Position numbers and translations under genes: made by a program
Notes under the pieces: model-generated
What the model was told of the DNA's origin: nothing
What the model saw: only the letters and a program-made list of their open reading frames with translations
The model's database searches: none
Part shown: positions 7,910-16,080 of the stretch, one piece after another
Layout of the letters: every line of letters starts with the position of its first letter
How positions within the stretch are numbered: the stretch's first letter is position 1
Origin: a virus
Reading direction: 5' to 3' (one strand)
Length of the DNA stretch: 60,247 nt
IMG/VR virus record: IMGVR_UViG_3300028392_000069
Location: 1-60,247 of that record

Positions 7910-10213
7910 TTAAGTTGAAGTTACCGTTTCCCAAGCCGAAACCCCGCCAATGCGAAGTTTGTTAAGGGTTGTATCAAAGTACATTGCGCCAAGTACCCAT
8001 GCAGGCGCAGCGGCGGTGGTAAATTTTGGAATATTTACCCGGCCAAAAAAGTAATTATCTACGATAGATGAATTACCTAAAACAGCAGTATTTGCCCCTT
8101 GACCAACAGCGTTGTACCCAATAACAATTGAGTTGCTGTTTGTAGCTACTGCTAGGTTAGCGCCAGAACCGATAACCGTGTTTTGTGCGCCAGTGGTAAT
8201 TATTGTCCCGGCACTTTTTCCAACTGCCGTATTATCAGCGCCTGTGGTGTTGTTAATGAGCGCATTGTGCCCAAAAGCTGCGTTGTTTGAGGCTGAAACA
8301 TTATAATAAAGTGCAGAATAACCGGTTGCTGTATTGTTGTTGCCTGAAACGTTATTATAAAGTGCAAAAGAACCGATTGCTGTATTGCTATAGCCTTGCG
8401 CAGTGTTAAGTGAAGCTTGTGCTCCAATAGCTACGTTATAGTCGCCTGATGCTAGCGTAGCAGGTGATATAGCAAAACCAGAGCCCGCGCCAATAGAAGT
8501 GCATGACATTACCGTTGTTGTATCTTGAAATCCATAACCGCCCGATACCCCGAAAGCAGAAACTACCAGAGTTACAGCAGTAACTACGCCACTAGCATTA
8601 GTTGTAATAAGTACGGATGGGTAAGATATGGCAGTTGAACCTGATACATAAGATAGGGTTGCTGCTACAGCAGTAAGGTTTGGTGTGTAACCTGTGCCAC
8701 CTGTAATAGCCCCAAAAGTACTAACAACAGTAGTATTACGTTGAAGCGCGCTTAGACCCACGGCTACGTTATAAGTACCTGTGGTAGTATATAAAAGTGC
8801 ACTACTTCCCACGGCTAGGTTTCTAGTACCCGTAGTATTGTTAAGTAACGCGTCGGTTCCTAATGCCATATTAAGAGAACTACCCCCACTACCAAAAGAA
8901 CCACGCAATGAATTAGCCCCGCTAATAGTTTGGCTACCTGTGAATGTATTAGCGCCTAAAGTTGCACCACCAGAAGGAGTTGCCCAAGCACCATCTCCAC
9001 GCCAAAATGTTGTAGCTGAAGCAGAAGTGCCTGAGTTTAAATTAGTAACGGGAAGATTTCCTGTTACACCTGTAGTTAGAGGCAAACCTGTTGCACTAGT
9101 TAAAACAATGGCTGAAGGCGTGCCAAGAGCAGGGGTTACTAATGTTGGACTAGTAGCAAGAACAACTGCTCCTGAACCAGTAGATGAGTTAAAAGATGTA
9201 AGATTACCTACAGACGTAACTACACCTGTTAAGTTAGCGTTTGTTGCATCATTACCGTTTAACTTTTGAATTGCTTGCAGAATTGAATCCGTGGCTGCAA
9301 CTGTTCCTGCTCCAGAAACGTACCCTGTCAGTACCTTACCTATTACTGATGCATTGGGTAGTGTAGTTGTATTGCCAACACTGGTAACGTCGCCCGTTAG
9401 ATTGGCGTTGGTAGTAACATTACTTGCTGTAAACGCTGTAGCTGTGCCTGTAATATTTGTACCCACTAACGCGGAGGGTGTTCCTAATGCGGGAGTTACC
9501 AAAGTTGGGCTAGTTGATAAAACAACACTGCCTGAACCAGTGGAAGTGGTAACCCCTGTACCTCCATTGGCAACTGGGAGTGTTCCTGTCACGCCCGTAG
9601 AAAGCGGTAATCCAGTAACATTTGTCATTACCCCAGATGTGGGCGTGCCTAGCAAGGGGGTGACTAGTGTTGGGCTAGTTGATAAAACAACACTGCCTGA
9701 ACCAGTGGAAGTGGTAACCCCTGTGCCCCCGTTAGCAACAGGAAGAGTGCCGGTTAAATTAGACACCACGCTAGATGAAATTTTTACATAGTCAGTGCCA
9801 TTCCAAGCCACAATTGCTTTTTCGCCATCAACTAACGTAACCCCAGAAGTAGCTGCGCCTTTAACTGTAAGTAAAAATCCTCCTGTGGCTGCGGCGTTAT
9901 TGATGACGTAGTGCCTGCTGCTACTTGGAAGGATTAAGTTTCGCGCTGCTGTTTTAGCACCTGTAATGTTTAGGATTGCGTATTGAGCAGTACTACCAGT
10001 GGCTCCGGTAGAAATAATTCCAGTTGCTACGCTTGTACCCTGAGTTAGCGTAAGTGTGATATCTGTTGTAGTAATTGCAATCGCCAAACCGCCAGCAATG
10101 GCAATGTCTAAGTAAGACGTAACTGAGTTGTTTACGTCATCGCCCCATGTACCAGACTCTGTTCCGGTTACAGGTTGCCCAAGCTGTAAACTAGTTGTGT
10201 AATTAACGGTCAT
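7910..10213 (-). CDS. Tail fibre / receptor-binding protein
   Basis: A 767-residue protein for host attachment. The N-terminus (about 1-150) has a fibre-attachment style ([22 protein letters not shown]). Residues about 150-420 carry repeats of [19 protein letters not shown] and [13 protein letters not shown], common in phage fibre shafts. Residues about 440-720 contain repeats of the form NxAVGxxAL and NTAIGSFAL, the left-handed parallel beta-roll (YadA-head-like) seen in trimeric adhesins. The C-terminus ([21 protein letters not shown]) is a usual fibre end module. It is placed just before lysis genes in the late operon. Host specificity cannot be read from sequence. Confidence 0.85.
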   Translation of the reverse strand: MTVNYTTSLQLGQPVTGTESGTWGDDVNNSVTSYLDIAIAGGLAIAITTTDITLTLTQGTSVATGIISTGATGSTAQYAILNITGAKTAARNLILPSSSRHYVINNAAATGGFLLTVKGAATSGVTLVDGEKAIVAWNGTDYVKISSSVVSNLTGTLPVANGGTGVTTSTGSGSVVLSTSPTLVTPLLGTPTSGVMTNVTGLPLSTGVTGTLPVANGGTGVTTSTGSGSVVLSTSPTLVTPALGTPSALVGTNITGTATAFTASNVTTNANLTGDVTSVGNTTTLPNASVIGKVLTGYVSGAGTVAATDSILQAIQKLNGNDATNANLTGVVTSVGNLTSFNSSTGSGAVVLATSPTLVTPALGTPSAIVLTSATGLPLTTGVTGNLPVTNLNSGTSASATTFWRGDGAWATPSGGATLGANTFTGSQTISGANSLRGSFGSGGSSLNMALGTDALLNNTTGTRNLAVGSSALLYTTTGTYNVAVGLSALQRNTTVVSTFGAITGGTGYTPNLTAVAATLSYVSGSTAISYPSVLITTNASGVVTAVTLVVSAFGVSGGYGFQDTTTVMSCTSIGAGSGFAISPATLASGDYNVAIGAQASLNTAQGYSNTAIGSFALYNNVSGNNNTATGYSALYYNVSASNNAAFGHNALINNTTGADNTAVGKSAGTIITTGAQNTVIGSGANLAVATNSNSIVIGYNAVGQGANTAVLGNSSIVDNYFFGRVNIPKFTTAAAPAWVLGAMYFDTTLNKLRIGGVSAWETVTST

Positions 10214-10225
10214 GATATTTTCTCT

Positions 10226-10675
10226 TTAATATGTATTCGTATTAATAAGCGTCCAATTAGCGTTTTCAGCGTTATCAATATTACCCCATCCAACTGGGAT
10301 AATAGTACCAGTAGACCCTAATGCCCTTGCGCCTGTTAACGTTGGTAATATTCCTGCACTACCGGTAGCTGATATACCAACTAAATCTATTGAAACAGCT
10401 TGAAAAGTTGCAATCGTTCCTGTGCTACCTATAGCTAACCCACCTACAGATGCATAAATTGAAGTTAGCGTTCCTGTACTACCGGTAGCTGATCCGCCTG
10501 TAAGTGCATTAACTGAAGTTAGTGTTCCTGTACTACCGGTAGCTGATCCGCCTGTAAGTGCATTAACTGAAGTTAGTGTTCCTGTACTACCGGTAGCTGA
10601 TCTGCCTGTAAGTGCATTAACTGAAGTTAGTGTTCCTCTACTACCGGTAGCAAAACTGCCTATAAGTGTTGCCAT
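10226..10675 (-). CDS. Short repetitive structural protein
   Basis: A 149-residue Gly/Ser/Thr-rich protein built largely from an 18-residue repeat (GSATGSTGTLTSVNALTG). There are about four good copies and two degenerate ones. At the DNA level this is a 54-bp tandem repeat (10440-10650). It precedes the tail fibre gene and ends in an aromatic segment (GWGNIDNAENANWTLI). The beta-repeat character and position suggest a fibre shaft or capsid accessory component; the function is unknown. Confidence 0.6.
   Translation of the reverse strand: MATLIGSFATGSRGTLTSVNALTGRSATGSTGTLTSVNALTGGSATGSTGTLTSVNALTGGSATGSTGTLTSIYASVGGLAIGSTGTIATFQAVSIDLVGISATGSAGILPTLTGARALGSTGTIIPVGWGNIDNAENANWTLINTNTY
10440..10650. 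repeat. 54-bp tandem repeats
   Basis: Near-identical units contain gtactaccggtagctgatc then cgcctgtaagtgcattaac. They encode the 18-residue repeat of the overlapping gene. Neighbouring copies differ by only a few bases, which suggests recent expansion or homogenisation. Confidence 0.85.
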
Positions 10676-10751
10676 ACTTTACTCCGTCAATACATCAACA
10701 GAAAAAGCAATATTTACCATGAATTACACGGCGTTTAGCCGTACCCCACTA

Positions 10752-11243
10752 TTAAGCTGTAGCCAGACGTACTAATGCAAGAGTTGATGAATTAGTAGGC
10801 ATAGTCAACGTTAATGTACCAGCCGTAATGGTCTGGGCGGTAAACGTATAAACACCAATAGCTTTATTACTCTGTGTGGAGTTATAAATCAATACGGTAT
10901 CAAACGTAGTAGCTAATGTCACAGTTGTGTACACAATACTTGCAGAGGGAGTCCAGTAGCCTACGCCTGCTGTAGAACTAGTGTTGGCAGAAGTTGGTGC
11001 AGTGGCGTTTGTTACCGTTACACCACCGGCTGTATAGTTTGTGCCCGATACTTCGTTTGTAGCCGAATATACGGTAGTTGCAGCATTAATGGTGGCTGTA
11101 GTTATGTATAAAGCGGCTTTTACCGTGTCCGTAGTAGGCGCGGTCAAGCTAGTACGTGAAACAATAGTCGAAGTACCAAGCTGGTGTTGACCCAGCATTA
11201 GTTCCCCGAGGAATGATGTGCATAGTGATTGAGTATTTGCCAT
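10752..11243 (-). CDS. Beta-rich structural protein, paralogue A
   Basis: A 163-residue protein. It shares the signature DTVKAALY, then TTVYSATNEVSGTxYTAGG, a middle IYNSTQSNKAIGV and a C-terminal TLTMPTNSSTLALVRL with the gene at 11441-11857. The two are clear tandem paralogues separated by one small gene. Proteins of this type are common next to connector genes in phage genomes and are probably virion surface or tail components. The role is inferred only from context. Confidence 0.7.
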   Translation of the reverse strand: MANTQSLCTSFLGELMLGQHQLGTSTIVSRTSLTAPTTDTVKAALYITTATINAATTVYSATNEVSGTNYTAGGVTVTNATAPTSANTSSTAGVGYWTPSASIVYTTVTLATTFDTVLIYNSTQSNKAIGVYTFTAQTITAGTLTLTMPTNSSTLALVRLATA

Positions 11244-11252
11244 GATATTTCC

Positions 11253-11444
11253 TTAAAAGAAAGCAGTTTCGCCACCTGCAACGGTAAGCATTTTTTTCAA
11301 CGTAATATGAACAGATCGGTGAACCAATTCGCCATCCAGCCAGTACTCTGTCCAAGCTGTTGACTCATTGTCATTGTCAGTTTCGCCTGAACGGTGTTCC
11401 AACAAGGAATCGTCCATATCGCCTTTGGTGGTAGTGACTATCAA
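11253..11444 (-). CDS. Small acidic hypothetical protein
   Basis: A 63-residue protein, acidic in the first half (GDMDDSLLEHRSGETDNDNE), with the segment WTEYWLDGELVHRSVHI. Its ATG overlaps the stop of paralogue B, and it lies between the two paralogous beta-rich genes. It is probably a small virion-module protein; no family is recognised. Confidence 0.6.
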   Translation of the reverse strand: MIVTTTKGDMDDSLLEHRSGETDNDNESTAWTEYWLDGELVHRSVHITLKKMLTVAGGETAFF

Positions 11445-11857
11445 TTTGAACTCCTAATAAGTGCAGTGGTTGAAGTGTTAGCTGGCATGGTGATTGTAAA
11501 CGTGGTGGTCGATGTTTTGTCAGAGCCAAAGTCCAGAACCGCAATAGACTTGTTACCTTGCGTAACGTTGTAGATTAAAGCACACCGAGCGGTCAAAGCT
11601 GCTGTCCAAGACACATTGTCCCAGTTTGCGTAGGCCACGTAGCCCGATGAGCTAATGGCTACCCCAGTCATGGTAGCCCCGCCAGCCGTGTAGCCTGTAC
11701 CTGAGACTTCGTTGGTAGCGCTGTAGACTGTTGTAGTCTCATTCAAGTCAGCATTACCCGTGTACAACGCAATCTTAATTGTGTCCGTAGCCAAGTTGTG
11801 AACAGCCGTGTACAACTCCTTCTTGAAGCTGGTGGTTTGGGTCTGGACAATGCTCAT
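11441..11857 (-). CDS. Beta-rich structural protein, paralogue B
   Basis: A 138-residue tandem paralogue of the 163-residue gene downstream. It shares DTIKIALY, TTVYSATNEVSGTGYTAGG, LIYNVTQGNKSIAV and a TITMPANTSTTALIR ending. It is shorter because it lacks an extra Thr-rich loop after the conserved YTAGG. ATGA overlaps link it to the adaptor gene upstream. Presumed virion protein; exact role unknown. Confidence 0.7.
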   Translation of the reverse strand: MSIVQTQTTSFKKELYTAVHNLATDTIKIALYTGNADLNETTTVYSATNEVSGTGYTAGGATMTGVAISSSGYVAYANWDNVSWTAALTARCALIYNVTQGNKSIAVLDFGSDKTSTTTFTITMPANTSTTALIRSSN

Positions 11858-12705
11858 GGCACTTGAATCCTTATTTGCCCACTACGGTATGCGTCTTGAC
11901 GTTCCATACCATCACCCAGACGTTTAGCCAATGTAAGCGCTTGAACGTACTTCTGATTGTATAAAGCTACTATGTCCGCTTCACCTTTCATAAAGGTGTA
12001 CGCTTCTACCAAAGCCCCATACAACAACACAGAATCAAAGTTATCGCCCAACCAAGTTTGTCCACTAGCGACTGTGGTAATTGACTCAGGGTAATAGTAG
12101 TAGTGAAGTTCTGCGGAGTAGGCGGCATCTGGCGTGGGGCCAAGGATAAAACTTAATTCATTAGTTATCACAGAACTAGCAATCGTAGGCCCAAACAGCG
12201 CGTAGTACTTTGGCGTTCCTGTGCTTGTTGGGCCGGGGTAAGCCTCACGCATAAAATTTACATCTTTGTTCAGAAGATATATGTAATCACCGCCACCATA
12301 AGGGTAAATAGCCAAAGAGTAAGGCGCTAAGAAGTCGTCTGGAGCGGACAAGTACTTGTTGTTTGCAGTAATTGTTCCTGTCACGTTTTTGCGTATCGAC
12401 GGAAACTGTACCGAGTTGTAGATGCGCTGCTCTGCCTGTTGGATAAACCGGTTAATCTGAGTCGTAGATGTAGAAGTTAATACCGCTGTGCCAGTTCCAG
12501 AACCAACTCCGGTAGCAGTAAAAACTACACCAACCGCGCTAGATGAAGCGCCAATTGCTATAAAGTTGGTTGTACCAACTGAAGTAATTGTGTAAATTGA
12601 CCCAACAGTGAAACTTCCAGCCGTATACGAACTTGCAGTAGTAATCGTCGGAAAATAATTTTCCGTGTAAGTTTGTATTGCCGTTGAAAGCTCAGCGTAG
12701 TTCAT
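11854..12705 (-). CDS. Head-tail adaptor protein with inserted beta domain
   Basis: A 283-residue protein whose framework (MNYAELSTAIQTYTEN, then INRFIQQAEQRIYNSVQFPS and RKNVTGTITANNKYLSAPDD) I recognise as the podoviral adaptor family typified by phage SU10. It would attach below the portal. Residues about 25-75 are a Gly/Thr-rich module (SFTVGSIYTITSVGTTNFIA, ending GVGSGTGTA) that interrupts the N-terminal helix region. Other family members, as I recall them, run directly from TENT-type sequence to the FIQQAEQRIY helix. Its last codons overlap the upstream gene by 4 nt. Confidence 0.75.
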   Translation of the reverse strand: MNYAELSTAIQTYTENYFPTITTASSYTAGSFTVGSIYTITSVGTTNFIAIGASSSAVGVVFTATGVGSGTGTAVLTSTSTTQINRFIQQAEQRIYNSVQFPSIRKNVTGTITANNKYLSAPDDFLAPYSLAIYPYGGGDYIYLLNKDVNFMREAYPGPTSTGTPKYYALFGPTIASSVITNELSFILGPTPDAAYSAELHYYYYPESITTVASGQTWLGDNFDSVLLYGALVEAYTFMKGEADIVALYNQKYVQALTLAKRLGDGMERQDAYRSGQIRIQVP

Positions 12706-12962
12706 GCCATCGGACCTCGTGCCATTACGCCTTTAGTGGCTGCGCCAGTACCACGAATTTTAATGCCGTCAGTTTTGGTTGGCTTATCGGGACCGTTGTT
12801 GTACATACCAACACTCATACGCATATCAGCCGTGCTGGATATCTCAGAATTCTTACCGGGGTTGCTAGAAATTTTCATGGCCTTACCATCCATCGTATGC
12901 GGTTTTGCATAGACGGCAGCGGAGCCAACTTCTTTACCACCTTTTTTCATACTGTAGGCCAT
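12702..12962 (-). CDS. Small basic 'KKGGKEVG' protein
   Basis: An 86-residue basic, Gly/Met-rich protein beginning MAYSMKKGGKEVGSAAVYAK and ending IRGTGAATKGVMARGPMA. The MKKGGK and GTGAATKG motifs recur in short proteins of many aquatic phage structural operons. It is probably unstructured and nucleic-acid-compatible; the function is unknown. It lies in a run of nine small basic genes between connector and capsid genes. Confidence 0.65.
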   Translation of the reverse strand: MAYSMKKGGKEVGSAAVYAKPHTMDGKAMKISSNPGKNSEISSTADMRMSVGMYNNGPDKPTKTDGIKIRGTGAATKGVMARGPMA

Positions 12963-12965
12963 GAT

Positions 12966-13166
12966 TTACCCCGTTTTCTGGTTAGCTGCGCGGGACAGAT
13001 TACGGCCCATACGCATACGGTCTTCACCGGTAGGGCCACCTTTTTTAAGCTTCAAAGTTGTACCCTTGCCGCCCTTATGCTCTTGAGCATCGTGCTGCTT
13101 AAATGCTTTTTTAATCATGGCCTTGTCTTGCGCCGTGTCATTTTTCATGTTTTCTTTAGCCATCAT
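12966..13166 (-). CDS. Small Lys-rich hypothetical protein
   Basis: A 66-residue protein with strongly basic composition (TLKLKKGGPTGEDRMRMGRN) and a helical N-terminal half (DKAMIKKAFKQHDAQEHKGG). Two adjacent ATGs are possible. AGGAG spacing favours the second, at 13163. It is a member of the small basic protein cluster; a DNA- or capsid-associated role is possible but not shown. Confidence 0.6.
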   Translation of the reverse strand: MMAKENMKNDTAQDKAMIKKAFKQHDAQEHKGGKGTTLKLKKGGPTGEDRMRMGRNLSRAANQKTG

Positions 13167-13172
13167 GGACTC

Positions 13173-13556
13173 CTATGAAACCGTTACTGTACCAACACTT
13201 GTGGTTCCAACCAAGTAATTGGGTGTTAAACCTACGTCAAAAAAACTAGCTCCGCCTACCGGAGCCCAGCCCCACTGGATATCCCGCGAACCGCTAGCAG
13301 GAAACCCGTTTACATTGTTACCCGAAGTCACGTAAGTTGTATCTTTACGAGGGTTACGCAGTGCTTGCGGGTCATCTACTGGAAATGTACCCAGCATTAA
13401 TTGCGGCTGGTCGGGGTCCCAACATGTAGGACATACAAGTAATTCATATTTCCGTTGCTTGATTATCTCTGTTTTTAACTTCTTTAGCAGAAATTGTTGA
13501 CCACAACGATCACATTCCGCAATCGCCTTTTTACCAGAGGCAAATCTATTACCCAT
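13173..13556 (-). CDS. Zinc-finger protein of the connector region
   Basis: A 127-residue protein. The N-terminal half has two CxxC pairs (ECDRCGQQF at about residue 14-22 and VCPTCWDPDQPQ at about 41-52), a four-cysteine zinc ribbon. The motif CPTCWDPDQPQLxLGxxPVxDPQALRNPR is one I recognise as widely conserved in podovirus-like genomes beside the connector. The C-terminus is beta-rich (YLVGTTSVGTVTVS). It sits directly after the connector gene. Structural role likely, function unassigned. Confidence 0.7.
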   Translation of the reverse strand: MGNRFASGKKAIAECDRCGQQFLLKKLKTEIIKQRKYELLVCPTCWDPDQPQLMLGTFPVDDPQALRNPRKDTTYVTSGNNVNGFPASGSRDIQWGWAPVGGASFFDVGLTPNYLVGTTSVGTVTVS

Positions 13557-14476
13557 TACGATATAAACATTTGGCGGGGTACAAAGCGTATAGCCGCTTT
13601 TTCCCGGTCTTCATCTGCGGCTAACTGCCAAGCTTCATCGTACTGAGCTTTTAGGATTGGTAGGCGCTCCATGCCGCCCGGTATCTTTTGAGCTATGTAA
13701 TACGACAAGCCCGCAATCATGCAAGGCATAAATCTAAAAGGTACATCCATTGTGTTTACACCAGTGCCAGCATCATCAATACGGCGCATACGCCAGTAGA
13801 CAAATTGGTAGGTTGTAGAGTTATCCGGGGTAGGCCAAAGAGTTACCCGTGGGAGGTTCTGAATAGCCACCGCATCGCCTGATGTATGTGCAGCGGCAGT
13901 TGTATTGTTCTGCCCACGAGCAATGCTATATAGGGTATTCCCTGATATGTATCCGTAATAAATGGTTTCTGTGCCTATCAGCAAGTAACCAGTAGCGGGT
14001 AAGTTGGTAGCAGACGTTACAGAAATAGTAGTGTCTGTAGCTGTAATAGTGGCACTCAGCGTAGTAGCCGAAGCTGTAATCTGCCCATCAAGCCGCTGGA
14101 ACCACATTTGGATTGGGCGGGCTTGCTGAAGCTTGTTGGGGATCGTAGCGTAGGTGCTAACACTAATCCGCGTAATGGTTAAATCCGACTGAGTAGACGC
14201 CGTATTAGAGCCAGTACGAATCACATGTTCTAATAGGTCTACTGTATCTGTAGGAATAGGGTAAGTGTTTAACCCCGAAACCAAAGTAATAGTCCCTTGC
14301 TCAAACGTCCACATGTTTATGCCACGGTTTGCCCAATCAGCAAACATGATGTTTAAACTGCGTCTAGCAGTGCGCAGGTCATAGCCCGTGCGTAACTCAG
14401 AACCTGCACGTTCAAACGCTTCCTCCACAATTTCCGTGAGGTCAAGGTCAAAAGTAGCGGTTCCCGAAGTGCTCAT
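13556..14476 (-). CDS. Head-tail connector / stabilisation protein
   Basis: A 306-residue protein. The N-terminal helices (VEEAFERAGSELRTGYDLRT, then SLNIMFADWANRGINMWTFE) and the C-terminal helix (ILKAQYDEAWQLAADEDREK) match the general pattern of P22 gp4-like packaged-DNA stabilisation/adaptor proteins. Residues about 135-200 are a beta insert with YSIARGQNNTTAAAH. It would close the portal channel and join head to tail. It overlaps the upstream 57-residue gene (ATGA). Assignment rests on pattern and position, not on a search. Confidence 0.75.
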   Translation of the reverse strand: MSTSGTATFDLDLTEIVEEAFERAGSELRTGYDLRTARRSLNIMFADWANRGINMWTFEQGTITLVSGLNTYPIPTDTVDLLEHVIRTGSNTASTQSDLTITRISVSTYATIPNKLQQARPIQMWFQRLDGQITASATTLSATITATDTTISVTSATNLPATGYLLIGTETIYYGYISGNTLYSIARGQNNTTAAAHTSGDAVAIQNLPRVTLWPTPDNSTTYQFVYWRMRRIDDAGTGVNTMDVPFRFMPCMIAGLSYYIAQKIPGGMERLPILKAQYDEAWQLAADEDREKAAIRFVPRQMFIS

Positions 14477-14646
14477 TTAAGCCCTTTAAGGGTCTGTGCT
14501 AACCTAGCACGTTGCCCCATTTTACCCGGGGCTTTAGCTGCTGCGGCTAGTTTTTTTGCCGGGATAGGTTTATCACCTTTAACGCCAAGCTGGGCCTTTA
14601 AGGCACCGGGCTTTTTAATTGCCTTTTGAATCCATTTTTCAGCCAT
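14473..14646 (-). CDS. 57-residue basic protein
   Basis: A short open frame encodes MAEKWIQKAIKKPGALKAQL, ending RARLAQTLKGLK: 57 residues, about a quarter Lys/Arg. Its ATG shares one base with the upstream stop (TAATG), and its TGA overlaps the connector's ATG (ATGA). This makes a continuous coupled series. The N-terminal WIQKAIKKPGAL motif recurs in small phage proteins. Function unknown; the coupling on both sides argues that it is real. Confidence 0.75.
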   Translation of the reverse strand: MAEKWIQKAIKKPGALKAQLGVKGDKPIPAKKLAAAAKAPGKMGQRARLAQTLKGLK

Positions 14647-14879
14647 TATCTGTACCTCGCTGTTTTCTTTGCTATGGTTTTAGGCTGCACCACAAACTGT
14701 TTACCTGCTGCCTTACCCGCACGTTTTGCTTTGGTAGTCGCTGCATACTCAGCCGATGACAAAGATTTTATAGCAGCTTCAGGCAGGTATCGCTCACCTG
14801 TTTTGGACGACGGCTTCCCCGACTTGGTGCGCCATTTCTGGTCGCCCCAAGCTTTTAGGGATTGCTGCGGTGCTTTCAA
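14646..14879 (-). CDS. Small basic protein (W..KWR family)
   Basis: A 77-residue basic protein with LKAWGDQKWRTKSGKPSSKT, then RYLPEAAIKSLSSAEYAAT and a Lys/Ala-rich tail. It resembles a small family found in many large phages (DUF5872-like from memory). The start is a TTG that overlaps the upstream TGA, with GGAGG nine bases ahead; no in-frame ATG lies nearby. A DNA-binding or virion-associated role is guessed from charge only. Confidence 0.65.
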   Translation of the reverse strand: MKAPQQSLKAWGDQKWRTKSGKPSSKTGERYLPEAAIKSLSSAEYAATTKAKRAGKAAGKQFVVQPKTIAKKTARYR

Positions 14880-15151
14880 TCTCTGTACCCTCCGCCAGCA
14901 GCTTTGTACTTCTTAGCCACAAGTTGCGCTTTACGGGCTGACCACTGACCAGCACCTGTACCTTGTGTAGCCGCAGCTTTGACTTGAGACACAATGCGTT
15001 TACGCAGACTTGGCTTAGTATAGTTTCCCGCAGCATTTACCTTGCCGCCTTCAGCGTATTGCGTGAAGTCAGTATTGTCCCGACGTGCTTTTTTCTTAGC
15101 ACCGGGCATTTTGGAAGGATTGATATCACCCATGCCGCGTGAAGCTCTCAC
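14876..15151 (-). CDS. Small basic protein (GQWSARKAQLVAK family)
   Basis: A 91-residue protein with a GTG start that overlaps the upstream stop and has AGGAA seven bases ahead. An ATG six codons later is the alternative. The motif NYTKPSLRKRIVSQVKAAA, then GAGQWSARKAQLVAKKYKAA and GGGYRD, is one I have seen in many environmental phage proteins of unknown function, usually beside the W..KWR type as here. Strongly basic. Confidence 0.65.
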   Translation of the reverse strand: MRASRGMGDINPSKMPGAKKKARRDNTDFTQYAEGGKVNAAGNYTKPSLRKRIVSQVKAAATQGTGAGQWSARKAQLVAKKYKAAGGGYRD

Positions 15152-15432
15152 CGCATCATTCCTTTAGTTTTCCCACGTTGGGCACAGCCATCAGCGCGTG
15201 AGGAAGCAGAACCGCCCTTAGCCATCTTCTTTATCGGCTCATCTACAGGAACACTATCCTTATAGATCGGCATTTTTGGTTTTGGCTTAGGCATAGGTTT
15301 TGGCTTAAGCATAGGTTTTTTACCTTGAACTACTGTAGCCGCGGAAGTTCCCGTATCCGGTTCGTAATCTTCACCCTCAGTAATATCAGAAATATCACCG
15401 CCACTACCAAAACGTGTTTTTTTATGCGCCAT
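15148..15432 (-). CDS. Small basic protein with RADG..RGKTKG C-terminus
   Basis: A 94-residue protein. The N-terminal third is acidic (DISDITEGEDYEPDTG), the centre is a Pro-Lys run (KPMLKPKPMPKPKPKMP), and the C-terminus is KMAKGGSASSRADGCAQRGK, ending TKGMMR. The last 20-25 residues match the C-termini of the genes at 15442 and 16081, so three proteins here share one terminal module. Function unknown. Confidence 0.65.
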   Translation of the reverse strand: MAHKKTRFGSGGDISDITEGEDYEPDTGTSAATVVQGKKPMLKPKPMPKPKPKMPIYKDSVPVDEPIKKMAKGGSASSRADGCAQRGKTKGMMR

Positions 15433-15441
15433 GATTAATCC

Positions 15442-15840
15442 TTAGCAGGCCATGCCGCCCTTGTTCATTTTAATTTGTTTAGCTTTGGTTTTACCTTTGG
15501 AAACAATACCGTCGGCAGAACGAGTAAAACCGCCAGAAGCCATCTTTTTAACGCCGCCGCCTTTTTTCATTCCCATCATTTGTTTCTTGTCCAGCATCAT
15601 GTCAGCTTTAGAGCCTTCTTTCATGCCCTTTTTCTCGACATCCTTACCGGATTTCTCAAATTTTGCAAAGGGATTCACACCTTTTGTAGCCATATCACCA
15701 CCTCGTTTAAAAGTTTTGCCTTTATCGGCCTTGCTGAAATCTTGCCCCACAGATTGTGGGACTCCTGCTTTCTTGGCAAACGATGGCGAGTGAGCTATCG
15801 CTTCCATGAAATTGTGTTGCTTCTTGCTAGTTGAAGGCAT
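15442..15840 (-). CDS. Small basic protein with head-region motif and shared C-terminal tag
   Basis: A 132-residue protein. The N-terminus PSTSKKQHNFMEAIAHSPSF, then AKKAGVPQSVGQDFSKADKG, is a motif seen in many phage small proteins of the capsid/connector region. The middle is Lys/Met-rich. The C-terminus has KKMASGGFTRSADGIVSKGK and KTKAKQIKMNKGG, a variant of the tag shared with two neighbours. Probably a virion-packaged or assembly protein; unproven. Confidence 0.65.
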   Translation of the reverse strand: MPSTSKKQHNFMEAIAHSPSFAKKAGVPQSVGQDFSKADKGKTFKRGGDMATKGVNPFAKFEKSGKDVEKKGMKEGSKADMMLDKKQMMGMKKGGGVKKMASGGFTRSADGIVSKGKTKAKQIKMNKGGMAC

Positions 15841-16079
15841 TATTTATTCCACCAGTGCAGTACTTGCATAAGCCCTGCGCCAACAACTCCAGCGAAACCA
15901 CCAACTGCTAGAAGCATTTTCCAGCCACCTTTGGCTTCGGACAGAGTTTTATCAATGTCAGCAAGCATTTTCTTAATATCATTTATGTCCGCAGCCATCT
16001 TGTCCATATCTGATTGCAGGTGTGCAATGTCAGAAGCATGGGTAGCTAGTTCACGGGCAGTTTGTATTGCGTCTTCCAT
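15840..16079 (-). CDS. Coiled-coil protein with C-terminal membrane anchor (XhlA-like)
   Basis: A 79-residue protein. Residues about 15-50 form an amphipathic heptad-like helix (LQSDMDKMAADINDIKKMLA), and residues 54-75 are one hydrophobic helix (MLLAVGGFAGVVGAGLMQVL). This is the layout of XhlA-type haemolysin/holin accessory proteins. It is far from the lysis cassette and inside the small-protein cluster, so a virion or membrane role is equally possible. Confidence 0.6.
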   Translation of the reverse strand: MEDAIQTARELATHASDIAHLQSDMDKMAADINDIKKMLADIDKTLSEAKGGWKMLLAVGGFAGVVGAGLMQVLHWWNK

Positions 16080-16080
16080 A

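Noticed and set aside
8112-9791. Plus-strand frames up to 166 residues within the tail fibre
   Set aside because: Shadows of repeated fibre sequence (Val/Pro-rich complements of GT repeats); the minus-strand gene is clear.
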